Assembly (NCBI RefSeq): GCF_034702125.1
Contig: NC_085868.1
Span: forward strand, 24,117,276-24,181,275
Reading direction: 5' to 3'
DNA length: 64,000 nucleotides
DNA from: Engraulis encrasicolus
Taxonomy: Eukaryota; Chordata; Actinopteri; Clupeiformes; Engraulidae
Part shown: positions 1 to 60,147 of the stretch, piece by piece
Layout of the letters: each line of letters starts with the position of its first letter
How positions within the stretch are numbered: the stretch's first letter is position 1
Notes under the pieces: generated by a model
What the model was told of the DNA's origin: nothing
The model's input: only the letters and a program-made list of their open reading frames with translations
Databases searched by the model: none
Translations under genes and position numbers: made by a program

Positions 1-2
1 TG

Positions 3-98
3 CGCATTAAGAAGGTGGAGAGCCGGAGTGGAAAAGCGGAAACCCCGGAGAAGAAACAGTGGATGACCAGCTGGAACCAGAACGAGAGCTACTCGTAA
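3..98 (+). CDS. C-terminal end of an unidentified gene (partial)
   Basis: One frame is open from the window edge to a TAA at 96-98 and encodes 31 residues ending QWMTSWNQNESYS. The segment is Lys/Glu/Ser-rich with two Trp near the end. It looks like the terminal coding piece of a gene running in from the left. A long non-coding stretch and a good poly(A) signal at 3250 follow on the same strand, which fits a last exon. I do not recognise the protein, and the exon start lies outside the window. An overlapping open frame (59-403) starts inside it but has no recognisable similarity. The coding call rests only on position and composition. Confidence 0.4.
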   Translation, partial: RIKKVESRSGKAETPEKKQWMTSWNQNESYS

Positions 99-1740
99 CG
101 CTCGCTTCACTTCCCTCACAGATAGGAACACTAGATACCGTGGCGGTGACCACTCCTTTAGATCATCGGAATGAATGGCTTAAGTCAGAGGCGGAACAAA
201 TGTACATGGGGCCCCCTGTACACCCTGGCAAAGTCATAATACGGCCCCCACCACCAATACGGGAGGGCCCTGGGCCCAGGGGCAAATGCCCTGCTCGCCC
301 CTCCTACAGCTCCGCCCCTGGCTTAAGTCAGATTGCCTCCTCACCAGTTATGTTTAGGGCCTCCAAAACTTTAGCAGCGGCCCTGGTATACATCAACCTA
401 TGAGAAATCACGAGAAATCAAATATCAAGAGACCGGCCCAAGACGGTGGCGCCCAGGGTTTGGCCACACCAGAAGGCTGGACACGCCATCTAGTGTTCCT
501 ATCTATGCACTACGCTCACTCACTTTCACTTCCTGGAAGTTTTTGTCCACTGCTTGACTTGACTTAGAGATGGGATACTTCTGTTCCATTGCTATCTCCT
601 CAGCACCACCACAACTCTTCAACACCCGTCCCAAACAAAAAAGAAAAAAGCGAAAGAAAAAAAAAACTTCTGTAGTTGCTCCCTCCTTAAAACCTTTTCT
701 TTACAGCTCCACGCAACTGGTCTAGACTGGAACATGTCCGTTTCCAAAAAGGGTGGGGACGAAAGCAAAAAAAAAGTACCCCGAATTTGTTCTTCCATTC
801 TGTTTTGGAGGGACTTTATTTGCACATGTTGAATTATGATTGTGAATTTTAAAAACCTTTTCGTATTTCTCTTTTCTCAAGGGACACTTTTCACCGCCCT
901 GCCATCGCATTTCACACTATGACACTCCACTTAACAAAAGGAGCAAAAAAAAAAGTATTTTGACTGTAAAAACTTTGGTCCAATATATTTCCATTCTGTT
1001 TTGTTTTTCTCCAACATTGTTTTTTTTTTTTTAAATGGTGAGATGAACATTATTTTATACATGTTTTGTATATATTTGAACTGAATGTTTCTGTATGTAT
1101 TTATTTTTCAGCAGGTAAATCTGCTGTATAGACCAAAGAACAAACTCTGGAAGATTGTCCATAAAAGAAAAGAGATTTTTTTTTAACCGTTAAAATTTTC
1201 TAGGACTGTTTTTACTGAATGTAAATATCTTGTTGAACGCCATGTCTGATCATTCATTTGAACTCTGTATTCTCTGTAGGTGTTTAGCTTATCAAAGGAC
1301 TAGCTCAGACATTGTTACTACCATTGATCTGATGATGGACTGTCAGTATTGCGGATGAGATGTTGAAGGTGCTACTTGTAGGATTCTGTCTGAAAGTGGT
1401 ACTGACATATGGCCTGGCGAGCCAGGCTAAATGTAAAACCTTCGTCTGGACTCACTCGTATCAGACCACTGAAGGCTGTGGGTGGGACAAAATTGCTGTT
1501 ATGGATCATATTGCCTCTGCGCTGCCTTGGCCAAAGCTATGACCAATCAAACAATAGCATTTCGTTACCATCACAATACTGTATCAACACATACAGTAGA
1601 ACGGGATGGTTAAGTTTATTAGGCTAACTGAACGCAACACGTAAAATCAAGGCTCGACAGCAAGCAAACATGTTAACGTAATTACTACGTAAGGATCCTT
1701 GATGATTACTTTCCATACATTTCTTACATGTAGTTGCACC

Positions 1741-2082
1741 TTAAAAGGTACACTGTGTAAGATTTTTAGTTGTTTATTTCCAGAATTCATGCTACCCATT
1801 CACTAATGTTACCTTTTTCATGAATACTTACCACCACCATCAAATTCTAAGTATTAATTTTGACTGGAAAAATTGCGCTTTTCATACACGCCATTTTGAA
1901 TTTCCAGAAATAGCCATTTTTAGCTGCAAAAATGACAGTACTTTGGCCATACTAGAAAATATTAGCTTATTACTTAGTAAACTTTCATGAAAAGATCAAA
2001 TCTGGCAATAGGCAACCCAGTTTCAATGAGCAGCATAGTTGTAGTACCTTTTTTGACCATTCACTGCACAGTGTACCTTTAA
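1741..2082. mobile_element. piggyBac-like MITE with TTAA target duplication
   Basis: TTAA at 1741-1744 and 2079-2082 flanks an insert that starts AAGGTACACTGTG and ends CACAGTGTACCT, which are inverted copies of each other. TTAA duplication is the hallmark of piggyBac transposition. The 334-bp insert has no coding potential. A related internal fragment lies near 61190-61350. Confidence 0.75.
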
Positions 2083-2108
2083 CTATGGATGACGGCACAT
2101 CGTATCGT

Positions 2109-2406
2109 GGGCGCCTTTCAAACTATTTCTACCCATCCTTTCCTGTTGCTAGTGACCTCATGATGCTAGGCAGATGTCATTGATGATCAAAGTTTTATTA
2201 ATTAACATCTTGCAAAAACACACTATAAAATGTCATTATCTCATTTGCAATTGGGATGTTGAATGGGGAAAAACATCCCCAAACGTTGGTCTGCCTAGGT
2301 TGGCAGTAGGGAAACTTTCTCGTTTTCTCCATGGAGGCAAGGCAACACTGAGGCAAGAGGTCACAAGCAACAAGAAAGGATGTGAGGAACTACTTTGAAA
2401 GGCACT
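2109..2406. mobile_element. MITE with about 49-bp terminal inverted repeats
   Basis: The left end (GGGCGCCTTTCAAACTA) is repeated inverted at the right end, with pairing over roughly 49 bp including CATCCTTTC and TTGTGACCTC. The interior (TCATTTGCAATTGGGATG, then TTTCTC and ATGGAGGC) is shared with the elements at 34986-35289 and 60148-60442. All three are one non-autonomous family, although this copy has different outer ends. Confidence 0.65.
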
Positions 2407-3249
2407 CTTACACCCTTTCAGTCAAGTATTTTGTCTCAATGTCCCTCCTCCAGAGTTTCCTCTGGCCTTCAGCCTGGCTCAGCTTCTGGCTCAAGTTCTC
2501 ACAGAAAACTATTTAGAAGTCAACTCTCCCATCGGGTTACTCTTGCATCAGGATATTGAATTGGAGAAAAGCCACCCCCCACCTGCTTGAAACAGGTAAA
2601 CCTTATTGTTTCCTCCACGTGAAGGTGAGGTGAAACTGACTGGCACAAGGTTTTGGGCCTGAGGAAACAACTGCATGTTGAGTCTGACCTATGCAACTCT
2701 GTGGGTTTAGTTACTCAACTAGGGGGAGTTCCAAGTTAGTGGTTCAACTCAGATTAAGCAGTTGACCTAAGGATCTCATTGAGTGGTTCTGTAAGTAAAA
2801 CACATGGACAGAACTATACATACATATAAGAAGTGATGGCATTTGCTCTGAGTAACACGTTACTTCACACTACCCAATTCTGGCAAGACGAGACTCTATG
2901 AACATTGAATTTTAGCATCCGACAACAAAAGACACCCAGGAAATTCCCATTGGAAAAACCATTGTGTGTCCAATCAAATAAATAAAATTAATTTAAAAAT
3001 AATAATAATTAAAATAAAATATTGAAATCTGTAGATTCAATGGAGCTGCCAAATGGATATTCAGCCATTAGACAACATGTGTGGCCGTACGTACCCCCAC
3101 ATACATGTACAAAACAATGCACTGTCTTCCACCTCTGCACATACAGCGATGCACTCACACGTACAGTAAGATTGAGTTGTTTGTCTGCCTCAGAGAAATG
3201 CCTTCCCCTTTTTTGTACCTTAACTGATATGTTGTATGATGAGCATCTC

Positions 3250-3255
3250 AATAAA
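3250..3255 (+). terminator. Poly(A) signal AATAAA of the left-hand gene
   Basis: AATAAA is followed within 25 bp by a T/G-rich stretch (CGGTTTTGTG), the normal arrangement of a vertebrate 3' end. It lies about 140 bp from the opposing poly(A) signal of neurabin-1. Confidence 0.45.
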
Positions 3256-3392
3256 ACCCCTGTTGAAACTATTCGGTTTTGTGATTAACAAACACATCTC
3301 ACATTAACAAACACTTCTCTTACATGGCCTTGTACCTGTATAAAATGTCACAAAAAGGCCTTTTTGACAGCAAATACTTGTATAAAACAACT

Positions 3393-3402
3393 TTTATTTA
3401 TT
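3393..3402 (-). terminator. ppp1r9a: Distal poly(A) signal of neurabin-1
   Basis: TTTATTTATT on the plus strand reads AATAAATAAA on the coding strand and is followed by a T/G-rich sequence. It faces the poly(A) signal of the converging gene at 3250. Confidence 0.45.
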
Positions 3403-4205
3403 AGACAGGTAAAACGACCACCGTGGCTCAATGACACGACAAAGCTTCAGGTGCAGCAGTGCAGTAGCCCTGAATATGTACAACAATTGTCCCTGAAAAG
3501 ATATGTACATCCAGCCGTTAATCTAATCTTATAAAAATCATCCTTATATTACTGTATATTAATAAAAAAACAATGAGTTTGCTCTATGTCAGTAGTGGTG
3601 ATAATGTACTCTTTCAAGTGCCCACTTTATAACTCAGAACATTCTGGATATGACACAGAGATTTCAAATATTCAGTGCAGAAGCAAAAAGTCTGCCATAA
3701 TTTCCTTCCAACACAAGTGACTTCACAGAGTGACTGGTGTGCCCATCTTGAGCAATCATTACACTCACCTGGTTTGATCAAATGTTGTGGTAGAGAATTG
3801 ACTTTCTGAACCCGGAACTGACACCTCTAAACCTGGATATCCCTCCCCTTCAAGTTGGGAGGATAGACAGAGGCGTCATTTCCGAGCTTAGAAAGTAAAA
3901 CTCCTGCCACAGATTTCGTCCAACCAGCTTTGAATCAGCTGATCATTATGAGATCATAATGAGTCATGACAGGTTGACCAGCTTGTCACTGAGGAAGTTG
4001 CCCGCGTTAGAAGTAAACTGAGGAACGAGATTTACTTCCCAAAATCGGAATTGACACCTCTGGTCCTAGATACCACTCCCCTCCACTTTGTGAGGTTCCA
4101 ACACCAGGTTTTTAGTGGAGGTACTGTAACCTCTGTCTGGTTGTAGTCCAGTCAGCAGTAGCTGTACTAAAGTGCCAGGAGTGCACTAGCAGCAAGTCCT
4201 GCCGG

Positions 4206-4489
4206 CACTGTACGAATGTGAAGGTTCCTCAGTGAACCCTAAACTGGTCCGTGGGGGAACCCATAGGTACCCTGAGGAACCTATACGTTCTTGGAAAAAC
4301 CCCAAGGTTCCGTTGAGAAGCCTTAGGGGGTTCACGGTGGTAATAGAAGGGTTCCTCAAAGACGTTTTTTGAAGAACTCTTTTCGAAAACCTTTGAGTTC
4401 TTCCAAGCACATATGTTCATCAGAGAACCTTTAGGGGTTCTCCATGTGAGAATTGAGGGTTCCTCAAGGAACCTTTATTTTTTACAGTG
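4206..4489. mobile_element. CACTA-like MITE
   Basis: The ends read CACTGTACGAATGTGAAGGTT and, inverted, CACTGTAAAAAATAAAGGTT. The interior is built of repeated GGTTCC/GGAACC blocks that pair extensively. CACTG termini and this GGTTCC-rich interior fit short non-autonomous EnSpm/CACTA-type elements common in fish. A clear 3-bp target duplication is not visible. Confidence 0.55.
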
Positions 4490-5514
4490 TGGGGTGTCTT
4501 GTGACTATTTCAGGAAGCCCCTCTGGTCCATTAGCTTGTGCTGTACAATGAACCGCATCTCTGGCGCCCTCCACTGTACAAAGCAATGCAAAGCATTGTA
4601 CAAAGTGCCATGCAAAGCATACAACACCACTGTTTGGTGATGTGTCACCTGACTAGATGGGATTTTCTATGCGTCATTAGATACATATAATTCATAAGTA
4701 CAGTACGTAAAGGATTGTTCGTTTTTGCTCAGATATCTCGCATGTCCTTCTGGCATAGGCCTCGTGTTTAACTTGGAAAAAGTGTCCCAACAGAATAGCT
4801 GCTACACACAGAACACTGATCATGAAATCAGGTTTCAGGTCAGCAATCTGAAAAAGCTCTGCAAATTCAGGTCATATTTCTCTTGCTGACAGGCATTCTA
4901 AAATATAAGGACACATTTCTTTTACGTTTGAACCTGAATAGTGAAACAAAAATTATTGTGATGTGACCAGTGAACAGCAAAGAACTAGCTTCAGGCACAA
5001 CAGGCTCTGGGAAAGACTTCTCCTAAGGACCACTGTTCAAGTGGATTTACGCATCAAGATTGAGGCATCTCAAGTTCCAGTAGAAAGAGGTTCAAACAGC
5101 AAAGAGAAAAGTTTTGATAAATGCTCTTGAACCAAGAGAAGTGGAGGGATTTCAAGTGTGAAGACTTCTTTGTACTGGAACTTAAGAATCGATCAGTCTT
5201 TGTCTTGCGCCTTGACAAGGGATGTGCACCATACTTTTCCCCCATTTAAACTGATATGAGCTACTGATTGAGCGACCTTGATCTAGACGATGGCAAGGTT
5301 AATGGTGGATTGGCAGGCTGTGGCAGTCCAAGTCACGTTGCTCCATGGGACTTTTTGGACTACCACTCGTCGTTTTGTTCAAACCGGGAGTCTTGTGAAG
5401 AAATGGTGATACTTAGGCTCTTTATTTGGCAAACACCCTCAGTCTGTGAATGGACAGCGAGCGAGGGTAAAGGTCATGACCTTGGCGAAGAGTCATTGGT
5501 GATGGCGGTTGACC

Positions 5515-51980
<46,466 letters not shown>

Positions 51981-52147
51981 CTTCACAGGGATGATGATGG
52001 ACCAAGAATGCCTCGGTGATCAAACAAAGTAAAAAATGATTGAGTTTGATCTCGAAAGGCCGCCTAGCTGATTACAAGCTCCGACTGTTTTCCATGCGTC
52101 TTCACGGCTCAAACTTCAGAGAGAATGTTGTGATGATTTTGATGATC

Positions 52148-52483
52148 CTACAAGACAAAATCATAAATCAATCACATTGTTATTAAACTTTCAGTAAACA
52201 AACAATGACTGTGCGCTATCATAGGGCTGTCAGGAAACAAACAACAATATCATATTCGTTGGACATTAAATTACTTTGACACAAATGAAGTGCCGCGCAC
52301 CGTAGCCAGATTTTAATCAAAATAAAAGAAAGAAGTCGCATCAAAACAAGACACTGGTCACAGTTTTTTCAGTGGAAAGCTGTACAACATGACGCGACGG
52401 ACTGAGGACGCCAGTAGTTTACCAAGCATGGGTAATGTGACAATTTTGATAGGCAAAGTTAGTCTACACACATTGTTGCTTAC
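52148..52483 (-). other. ppp1r9a: Probable intron 1 of neurabin-1
   Basis: 336 bp between the donor at 52482-52483 and the acceptor TAG ending at 52148. Nothing else is recognisable. Confidence 0.45.
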
Positions 52484-52745
52484 CTTGACGCTTCGAAACC
52501 CATTTAGCCCAGGTAGCCTACATGGTCTACCTCGAGCCATGCCGCTCACCCACAAAATTGACGTCTCTGCTTCTCTCCTCTCGGCATCTGCTTTCCTACT
52601 AGAAACTCCCTCTCCTTCTCTCCAGTCACTACTGACACCGCGCCTGCTGCTGCGCGCTCTTGTCTCTGTGTACCAGGCACGTCTCGCAAGGGGAGACGGG
52701 GACGCGCAAAAGGCAAGGGTCGCACTCACTGGCATGGGACAGGGA
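52484..52745 (-). other. ppp1r9a: Probable non-coding exon 1 and promoter-proximal region of neurabin-1
   Basis: On the minus strand this CpG-containing stretch ends in a good donor, GCGTCAAG followed by GTAAGC (GT at 52482-52483). An intron of 336 bp then leads to the acceptor at 52148. The upstream limit is a guess because I see no TATA box. Another donor (GTGG, then GTGAGC) lies within it. The small open frames on both strands show no similarity to anything I know. Confidence 0.45.
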
Positions 52746-54366
<1,621 letters not shown>

Positions 54367-54812
54367 TGCCTCATCTCAAACATCTCAATATTAAAGTTCC
54401 TCTTACCTACAGCTGTCGTCTGTGTTCTACTGTAGTATAAAACGGGCAAGACAATGGTGAGAGTTGAGGTGCCACTGTTCTGAGAAATCTCCAGCGTTGA
54501 GCTCCACCTTCCCATATACAACCAGTCTCTTCCCAGTCTCAAGGGGTCCTCTTGGGAACAGGCGGTTAGCTTACCCTATACCTGAGGTTTGAGATGTCGT
54601 TCACTGTAGAGCTTTCCCCTCTATCCAGTGGAAGTGGTGGAGGAAGAAGAAGAAGGGAGAAGCACCAGTTAGGCGTTTGCCGGTGCTGCACGCATCCTTC
54701 GGACCAAAAGCCTGAGAAATTTTTACTGCCCTGAATATGAAACCATCTCCCCAGGTGGCCTCGGGACCTAGATATATAAAAATATCTCCCAATCAAAGAG
54801 ACTGAGAAAGAG

Positions 54813-54821
<9 letters not shown>

Positions 54822-54894
<73 letters not shown>

Positions 54895-55060
54895 AGAGAC
54901 AGAGAGAGAGAGAGAGTATGGAGGGTGTGTGTGTGTGTGTGTGAGTGAGTGAGAGACCGACCGTGTGTGTGTGTGTGCACACGTGCCTGCCTGCCTGCCT
55001 GTGTGTGCATTTGTGTGTGTATGTGAGTGAGACTGTGTGTGTGTGTGTGAGAGAGAGAGA
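54822..55060. repeat. (GA)n and (GT)n microsatellites
   Basis: GA at 54822-54887 and 54900-54916, then GT patches with TGAG and TGCC units to 55060. Confidence 0.95.
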
Positions 55061-55187
55061 GATGAAAAAGTGTATTGTTCTCCACCTCTGTTCTGCAGTT
55101 TAATCAGGCCATCTTAAGGCTGTAGGACCAGGCTGACGTGACGTGACGCGCCGCGAGCTGAACAGTCTGGAGGGCCCAGGTGAGCAG

Positions 55188-55345
55188 GGCTGCTGACAGC
55201 TTTTGCTGGGCCCGGGACAAAGTCATCTGAAAGGGCCCCCTACCCAATACATACAATGTGATGGGGAGCCAATTCTGCCCCCCCTATCTCCCTGGGCCCG
55301 GGACAACATACCCTTTTGTCCCCCCCTGTCGGCGGGCCTGCAGGT
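55188..55345. repeat. Dispersed repeat, GGGCCCGGGACAA type
   Basis: TGCTGACAGCTTTTGCTGGG, CCCGGGACAAAGTCATCTGA and CCTGGGCCCGGGACAACATA. Further copies follow at 55480-55640, 56832-56937 and 57586-57715. Confidence 0.7.
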
Positions 55346-55379
55346 GAGGACCAAGTGTGATCAGTGATCAGTGGTGGTG

Positions 55380-55640
55380 ATGGGACTCCCAGGGAAGCCG
55401 ACAGAGGCGGACAACCAGGGCAGTTGTCCCAGGGTCGGGGAGAAGGGGGTCCACAGAATTGGGTTGCCATCACATTGTGTGCAGGGCAGCTGACAGATTT
55501 TTGCTGGGACCGGGACAAAGTGATCTGAAAGGCCACTCAATACAATACATGCAACGTAATGGGGACCCGATTCTGCCCGCCAGAGGGCCCTTTCAGATGC
55601 CCATTTCCTGGGCCCGGCACAAGTTGTTAGAAGCTGGGGC
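55380..55640. repeat. Dispersed repeat, GGGCCCGGGACAA type, second copy
   Basis: GCAGCTGACAGATTTTTGCTGGG, ACCGGGACAAAGTGATCTGA and CTGGGCCCGGCACAAG, with a shorter related block GGACAACCAGGGCAGTTGTCCCAGG in front. From 55690 to 56400 nothing is recognised. Confidence 0.65.
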
Positions 55641-56408
55641 CAGGGTATACACGCCACGTGACTGTAGTGTCAGCTGATGGTGTTGCCATGTCCCATCTTG
55701 TCTTCTCTGGGGGTGCAAATGTGACCTCTTAAAGGCAGACCCAGCTCGCACAAGTCACAAACAGCACAGGGATGGCATGAGGAGGAGGGTCTTGTACACA
55801 CTATTGATGTATGTTAATCAATATCAAATTCTATGTTGCAGCCGTATAATATGCATTTTCTATTCTGGGGTACAAATACGACATCTGACCCAGTTATTAG
55901 AAGTTAAAGCCATGGTAGGCCTATAAGATATGAGGAGAAGAGAGTGCCTTTTTCATAGTATTATTAAACGGCAAATAATACCAAGACAACCTGGGCTACC
56001 ACTCATTCAATAGACCCAAGGATGACTGGAGCACTTTTTTTTAGATTGATTCAGCCTTGCAGACCATGAGCACCACAAAGGCTGAAGCACAAACAGACAT
56101 CTTTCTTAACAGTCAAATAATAACATTTTCTGAGACATGCCAGTATGGAGACAGGGTTACCCAAATGTGAAGTTAACAGCCTTCAAGATTGATGACTTTT
56201 CTTCATAGGCCTATCCTAGTTGTCTGGACTACTGCAACAAAAGAAGGTATCAGCCCTCTTTAACTGTGAAACGAAGTAGAGTTATTAAAGTGATAAATAG
56301 TTGAGAGACTAAAATAGACTCGAATAAATGTGATGGGGAGCTATGAGGAAAAATAATTTGACTGTGGAACAGTGGAAATGTACAGGAACCCAGTGGAAAG
56401 GCACAAAG

Positions 56409-56572
56409 AGATTCAAATTAACACATGCCAACCAGCCAAATGCTAGCGAAAATTCAGTTTGACTGGTAGAAAATTTGACACATTGGTGAGTGTGTGTTTG
56501 GCTAGTAAGATAGATATCTACTAGTCATTTTGGCTGGTGATAAAAAAAAGTTAATTTAGAGCCTTGCATAGG
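56409..56572. mobile_element. hAT-like MITE, second copy
   Basis: CAAATTAACACATGCCAACC, GACTGGTAGA and TTTGGCTAGTAAGATAGA match 29635-29817. The ends are worn. Confidence 0.6.
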
Positions 56573-56831
56573 CCTACATTATTATTATTTGCATTATTTC
56601 CAATGGAACATGTCTGTCATTATAGAGAATAATAGGAACATTTCTCCGTGTCTGTTTTTTCCTTCAAACATTGCTGGCATTCCATTAGTATTTGAAGGAA
56701 GCGGCTGCTGTTCCATATAAGAGAGCTCCTTTCAGGATGGTTAATTGATAGTCCAGGCTCCAGGCATCAGTCTGCTGTCCGCTCTCCGAGTCTGCATAGA
56801 CGACACTGTGTTTGCCTTGGTGGAGAAATAC

Positions 56832-56937
56832 AACCAGGGCCACTGACAGTTTTTGACAAAGTCATCTGAATGACCCCACTCTCTCTCTCTGGGCCCGGGA
56901 CAACTGACCCCTGTGAACCCCCCTGTCGGGTGTGAAC
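56832..56937. repeat. Dispersed repeat, GGGCCCGGGACAA type, third copy
   Basis: AGGGCCACTGACAGTTTTTG, ACAAAGTCATCTGAATGACC and GGGCCCGGGACAACTGACCC. The following 56938-57560 is unique-looking. Confidence 0.65.
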
Positions 56938-57585
56938 AGCCAATGACTGCTGCGAGATCCATTGGTGACAACCTGTTCAATCCATTGGCCCTGCTATGTC
57001 TTAGGACAGCAGAAGAGATGCCATGTTGTATCAAAGACTGTTGCAGTAGAGGTCCGTTTACTCGAAAGAATATTTGTAGGTATACGTAGAATATACACAG
57101 TACATATCTCTGGAAAACCCATGTTCTGTTATGTAGGACTACATTTTAGTGCTTGGAAATATGCCATGCCATTTTGCGAACTTTCTAAAACAATCCATGA
57201 GTATGCAAACATTATGTCTTACATCTCTCCAACACCTCAGCAGGCTTTGCTGCGCAGACTAACTGATACCAGCTAGCCTCGCGGAATCAGGAATTGTATT
57301 CCTGATGTTGTCAGTGTCACACACCATGCTTAAAATCAGGGGTCTTGTGGTTTTGAGTTTAACCAAGCTACTGCATTCATCTACTGCAAGTACATTTCAT
57401 TACAACGTGTAGAAATTAAATGGGCAAAAAGTTATGTCAGTGTACATTATTTCTTATACTGACACAAGTTGCCTGCACTCTGGCCCCTCGGCCGATATTC
57501 TTACCCCAATGTGGCCCTTGGGCCAAAATAATTGTCCACCCCTGGTGTAAACATTGCCTTCAAGATGCATACTCTGGCTGGCTGG

Positions 57586-57715
57586 CACTGGCTGCTGACA
57601 GATTTTGCCGGTCCCAGTCCCCTTCTTACAGTGTAATGAGGACACAATCCTGGGTGGGCAGCCCCCTCTCCCTCCCCTAGGCCTGGGACAAGTGACCCTG
57701 TTGTCCAACCCTTAT
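57586..57715. repeat. Dispersed repeat, GGGCCCGGGACAA type, fourth copy
   Basis: GGCTGCTGACAGATTTTGCC, ACACAATCCTGGGTGGGC and GGCCTGGGACAAGTGACCC, with internal loss compared with 55188. Confidence 0.6.
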
Positions 57716-57774
57716 CAGCTTCGCTGGTCACGTCTCCACAGGAAAAGGTTAGTTTGGTATGGCTGCACATTGGA

Positions 57775-57968
57775 GAGGGTTTTTTTTGGGGGGTGGGGGG
57801 GGTGTCTTTTTTACATTTTATTTTGATAGGACAGTGTGAGAGGTGGACAGGAAGCGAATTGGAAGAGAGACGGGGAGGAGTCGGCAAAGTACCCGGGCCG
57901 GGATTGAACCCGGTTCAGCCACATCACATGGCAGGCGAGTTGCCCTACCGGTTGGCCACGGCAGGGCC
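57775..57968 (-). mobile_element. tRNA-derived SINE
   Basis: On the minus strand CCCTGCCGTGGCCAACCGGT and B box GGGTTCAATCCC. Same family as 27168 and 32430. A short fragment CTGGCTGGCTGGCACTGG follows at 58080. Confidence 0.7.
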
Positions 57969-58499
57969 CACATTGGGGAGTTTGTTGGGCAGGCTGAGAT
58001 GATGTGGTGGTGGTGGTACTGAACTATACTGTACGCCTTTGTGTAAAGTAAACATTGCCTTCATCAAGCTGCAAAACTCTGGCTGGCTGACTGGCTGGCT
58101 GGCACTGGGTACCGGGCACTGCCGAGTCAGTCGACAGATGGTCTGCCCCCTCCCTCCCTCCCTCTCCTCCCTATTTAGGGCTTGAGCAAGAGCGGAGAAG
58201 CCTTTCATGCCCCCCCCCCCCTTGGGGGAGGGTGCCATTATGCATATTTCATCGTGAGAACTCCTCCAGCCCAGTCTACACAGCTCCATTGGCTGTCTTC
58301 ATTAGGTATTATCGCATCGCAGAAGCTCTCCCACTCCCTGGACCTATTTATAGACACATGGGCATCTCCTGAGTCCTGATTTTGGACAGACGCAAGGGTT
58401 TTTTTTGCCCAGTATTAGTTATTCTGAACACAGCAGTACCTGCCGTGTGTGTGTGGTTGTGTGTGTCTTTGGTGCATTTTGTTGTTACATAATGTGTGT

Positions 58500-58503
<4 letters not shown>

Positions 58504-58560
<57 letters not shown>

Positions 58561-58586
58561 TGTGTGTGTGTGTGTGTGTGTGTGTG
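58504..58586. repeat. (GT)n microsatellite
   Basis: GT array with one ACGT interruption near 58557. Confidence 0.96.
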
Positions 58587-58649
58587 TTTCCCTGTTTTAA
58601 TGGCCTTTTCAATGTGAGATCATCTCTGTGACTGACTTCTTCCACTACT

Positions 58650-58850
58650 GATGGAAAGTAAAGCACACCAGTGCTCTCCCCCATCCTCCTCCATGAATGA
58701 GGTACCCTGAGCATGGTACCGTCCCACCGCACTGCTCCCTTGGGGCGCCATTGAGGACTGCCCCCTTGCACAGGTGAGGCATGAATGCAATTTTGTTGTG
58801 TGCTGTGTCACAATGACAATGGGAGTTGGAGTTTCCCAATGGGGCTTTCA
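58650..58850 (+). mobile_element. SINE body, CTCCCTTGGGGCGCCATTG type
   Basis: CCAGTGCTCTCCCCCATCCT, GGTACCCTGAGCATGGTACC, CTCCCTTGGGGCGCCATTG and GTGTCACAATGACAATGGGA match 63335-63560. The tRNA-like head is missing here. Confidence 0.7.
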
Positions 58851-59199
58851 CTTTTTCAATTGGGTTGTCGAAATGCCCAGGTTGTTTGATCTCCTTGAGG
58901 CGGTAAGCCTGCACCCAGCACCCTGTTCACAGGATATTCAACAGAATGGAGAGCTCAGCTCACACAGCTTTCTATGTGCTATAGGCGTACAACTGCACCC
59001 ACAGTAGTCACATGGCCAGTTCCTTGTTGTTGCTTCTTGAAACAATAAAACACTCAGCTGCTGTTAGTTTTCCCCCACCCCTTACTGTGCAACTGCACCT
59101 GTTCACAAAGGCTTTGATTAAGGTTCTTGACTTGTACTGAGCATTACCATGACAATACAGCGCCAGTGGCAGTGTACTGTTTTGAACTGTATAGGAGGA

Positions 59200-59492
59200 C
59201 AGGGTCGGATTAAGACGGGCCGGGGCCCCTCAGCAACAGGTTGCTGTGGGGTCCCCCTGGAAGTCAAATTTCGTGACAAATTTTAGATAGACAGTGTCCT
59301 AATTACAAGCAAGTAAGGGTAACATGTCTATCAAGTGTACTCAACATGACGGACAAATTTTTTCAATATTGCCAATCTTTTCAATCTTGTCACTATTGTG
59401 CAATTTTCCACTTTTGGCCAGTCAAGGACCCCCTGACAGGCAGGGGCCCCTGGGCTGCAGCCATATCTAGCATGTGCCTTAATCCGGCCCTG
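59200..59492. mobile_element. hAT-type MITE
   Basis: CAGGGTCGGATTAAG and inverted CAGGGCCGGATTAAG ends. Flanking TAGGAGGA (59192-59199) and TAGGGGGA (59493-59500) are an 8-bp duplication with one change. Confidence 0.82.
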
Positions 59493-60147
59493 TAGGGGGA
59501 CCACTGTAAATCTGCAGTGACACTGGAATTCAGGGGTACATTTCTGGAAAGCATAGTTGTTAGCTGTTAGCAACTTTGGTAGTTGCCAATGGGAAATTGC
59601 ATTGCAACCAACAAAGTAGCTAACATAGTTAGCAACTTCACTTTCCAGAAATGCACCCCAGTGTGAAATTCTGGCAGGAGTGAATTACGCTGTCACTCTG
59701 ACAAAGCGAATGTGAATTATCAGTTATAGTTCATGATGGAACCCTGAACTTAGACTCAAGGTTTTTTTATGTTCCTGCCAAAAAGTAAGTTTAGAAAGTT
59801 AAGTACAGAATGCTTTAAAAATTGGGGTCTCTGTGATTATGAGGTTGGAAAAATACCACTCGTGCGCATACTTGAACATGGAGGGCTAAAAAGGAATGCT
59901 GCAGTCTTTTACTGACTTTTAGGAAGTCCACATATGAAGATGGGTTACTAAAAATGTGTTGTCATCCAGGTTACTCCCACTCGTGAAAAAGTAGACTGTG
60001 ATTAGAAGTTCAGAAATGTGTGGATTGGCAAAAGTGACAAGTGGAGTCTTAAGTCCTTATCTGTCTGTGTGATGAGGTCTGAATTCACCAAAAATATCCA
60101 GCTTCTGGCAACATGTCAGATGGCTCTAGTCTACCCTGTCCCCTTCA

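Larger units (their letters stand above)
99..3275 (+). other. Presumed 3'UTR of the left-hand gene
   Basis: No convincing coding exon is visible on either strand. The sequence is A/T-rich, holds two MITEs (1745-2078 and 2109-2406) and ends shortly after an AATAAA at 3250-3255. I infer one long 3'UTR of about 3.2 kb, but unseen introns or intergenic DNA are possible. Confidence 0.35.
3375..5514 (-). other. ppp1r9a: Presumed 3'UTR of neurabin-1
   Basis: No coding exon is visible. On the minus strand AATAAA appears about 90 bp after the stop (5421-5426). A stronger double signal (AATAAATAAAA) occurs at 3393-3402. I take the distal one as the main 3' end, giving about 2.1 kb of UTR that contains a CACTA-like MITE. 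The proximal site could produce a short UTR. Confidence 0.45.

Noticed and set aside
59..403. 114-residue open frame beginning with a Met
   Set aside because: It overlaps the better-supported C-terminal frame, runs through C-rich non-coding sequence and has no recognisable similarity.
51984..51986. GTG two codons upstream as neurabin-1 start
   Set aside because: The ATG at 51978-51980 has a good initiation context and aligns with the neurabin N-terminus.
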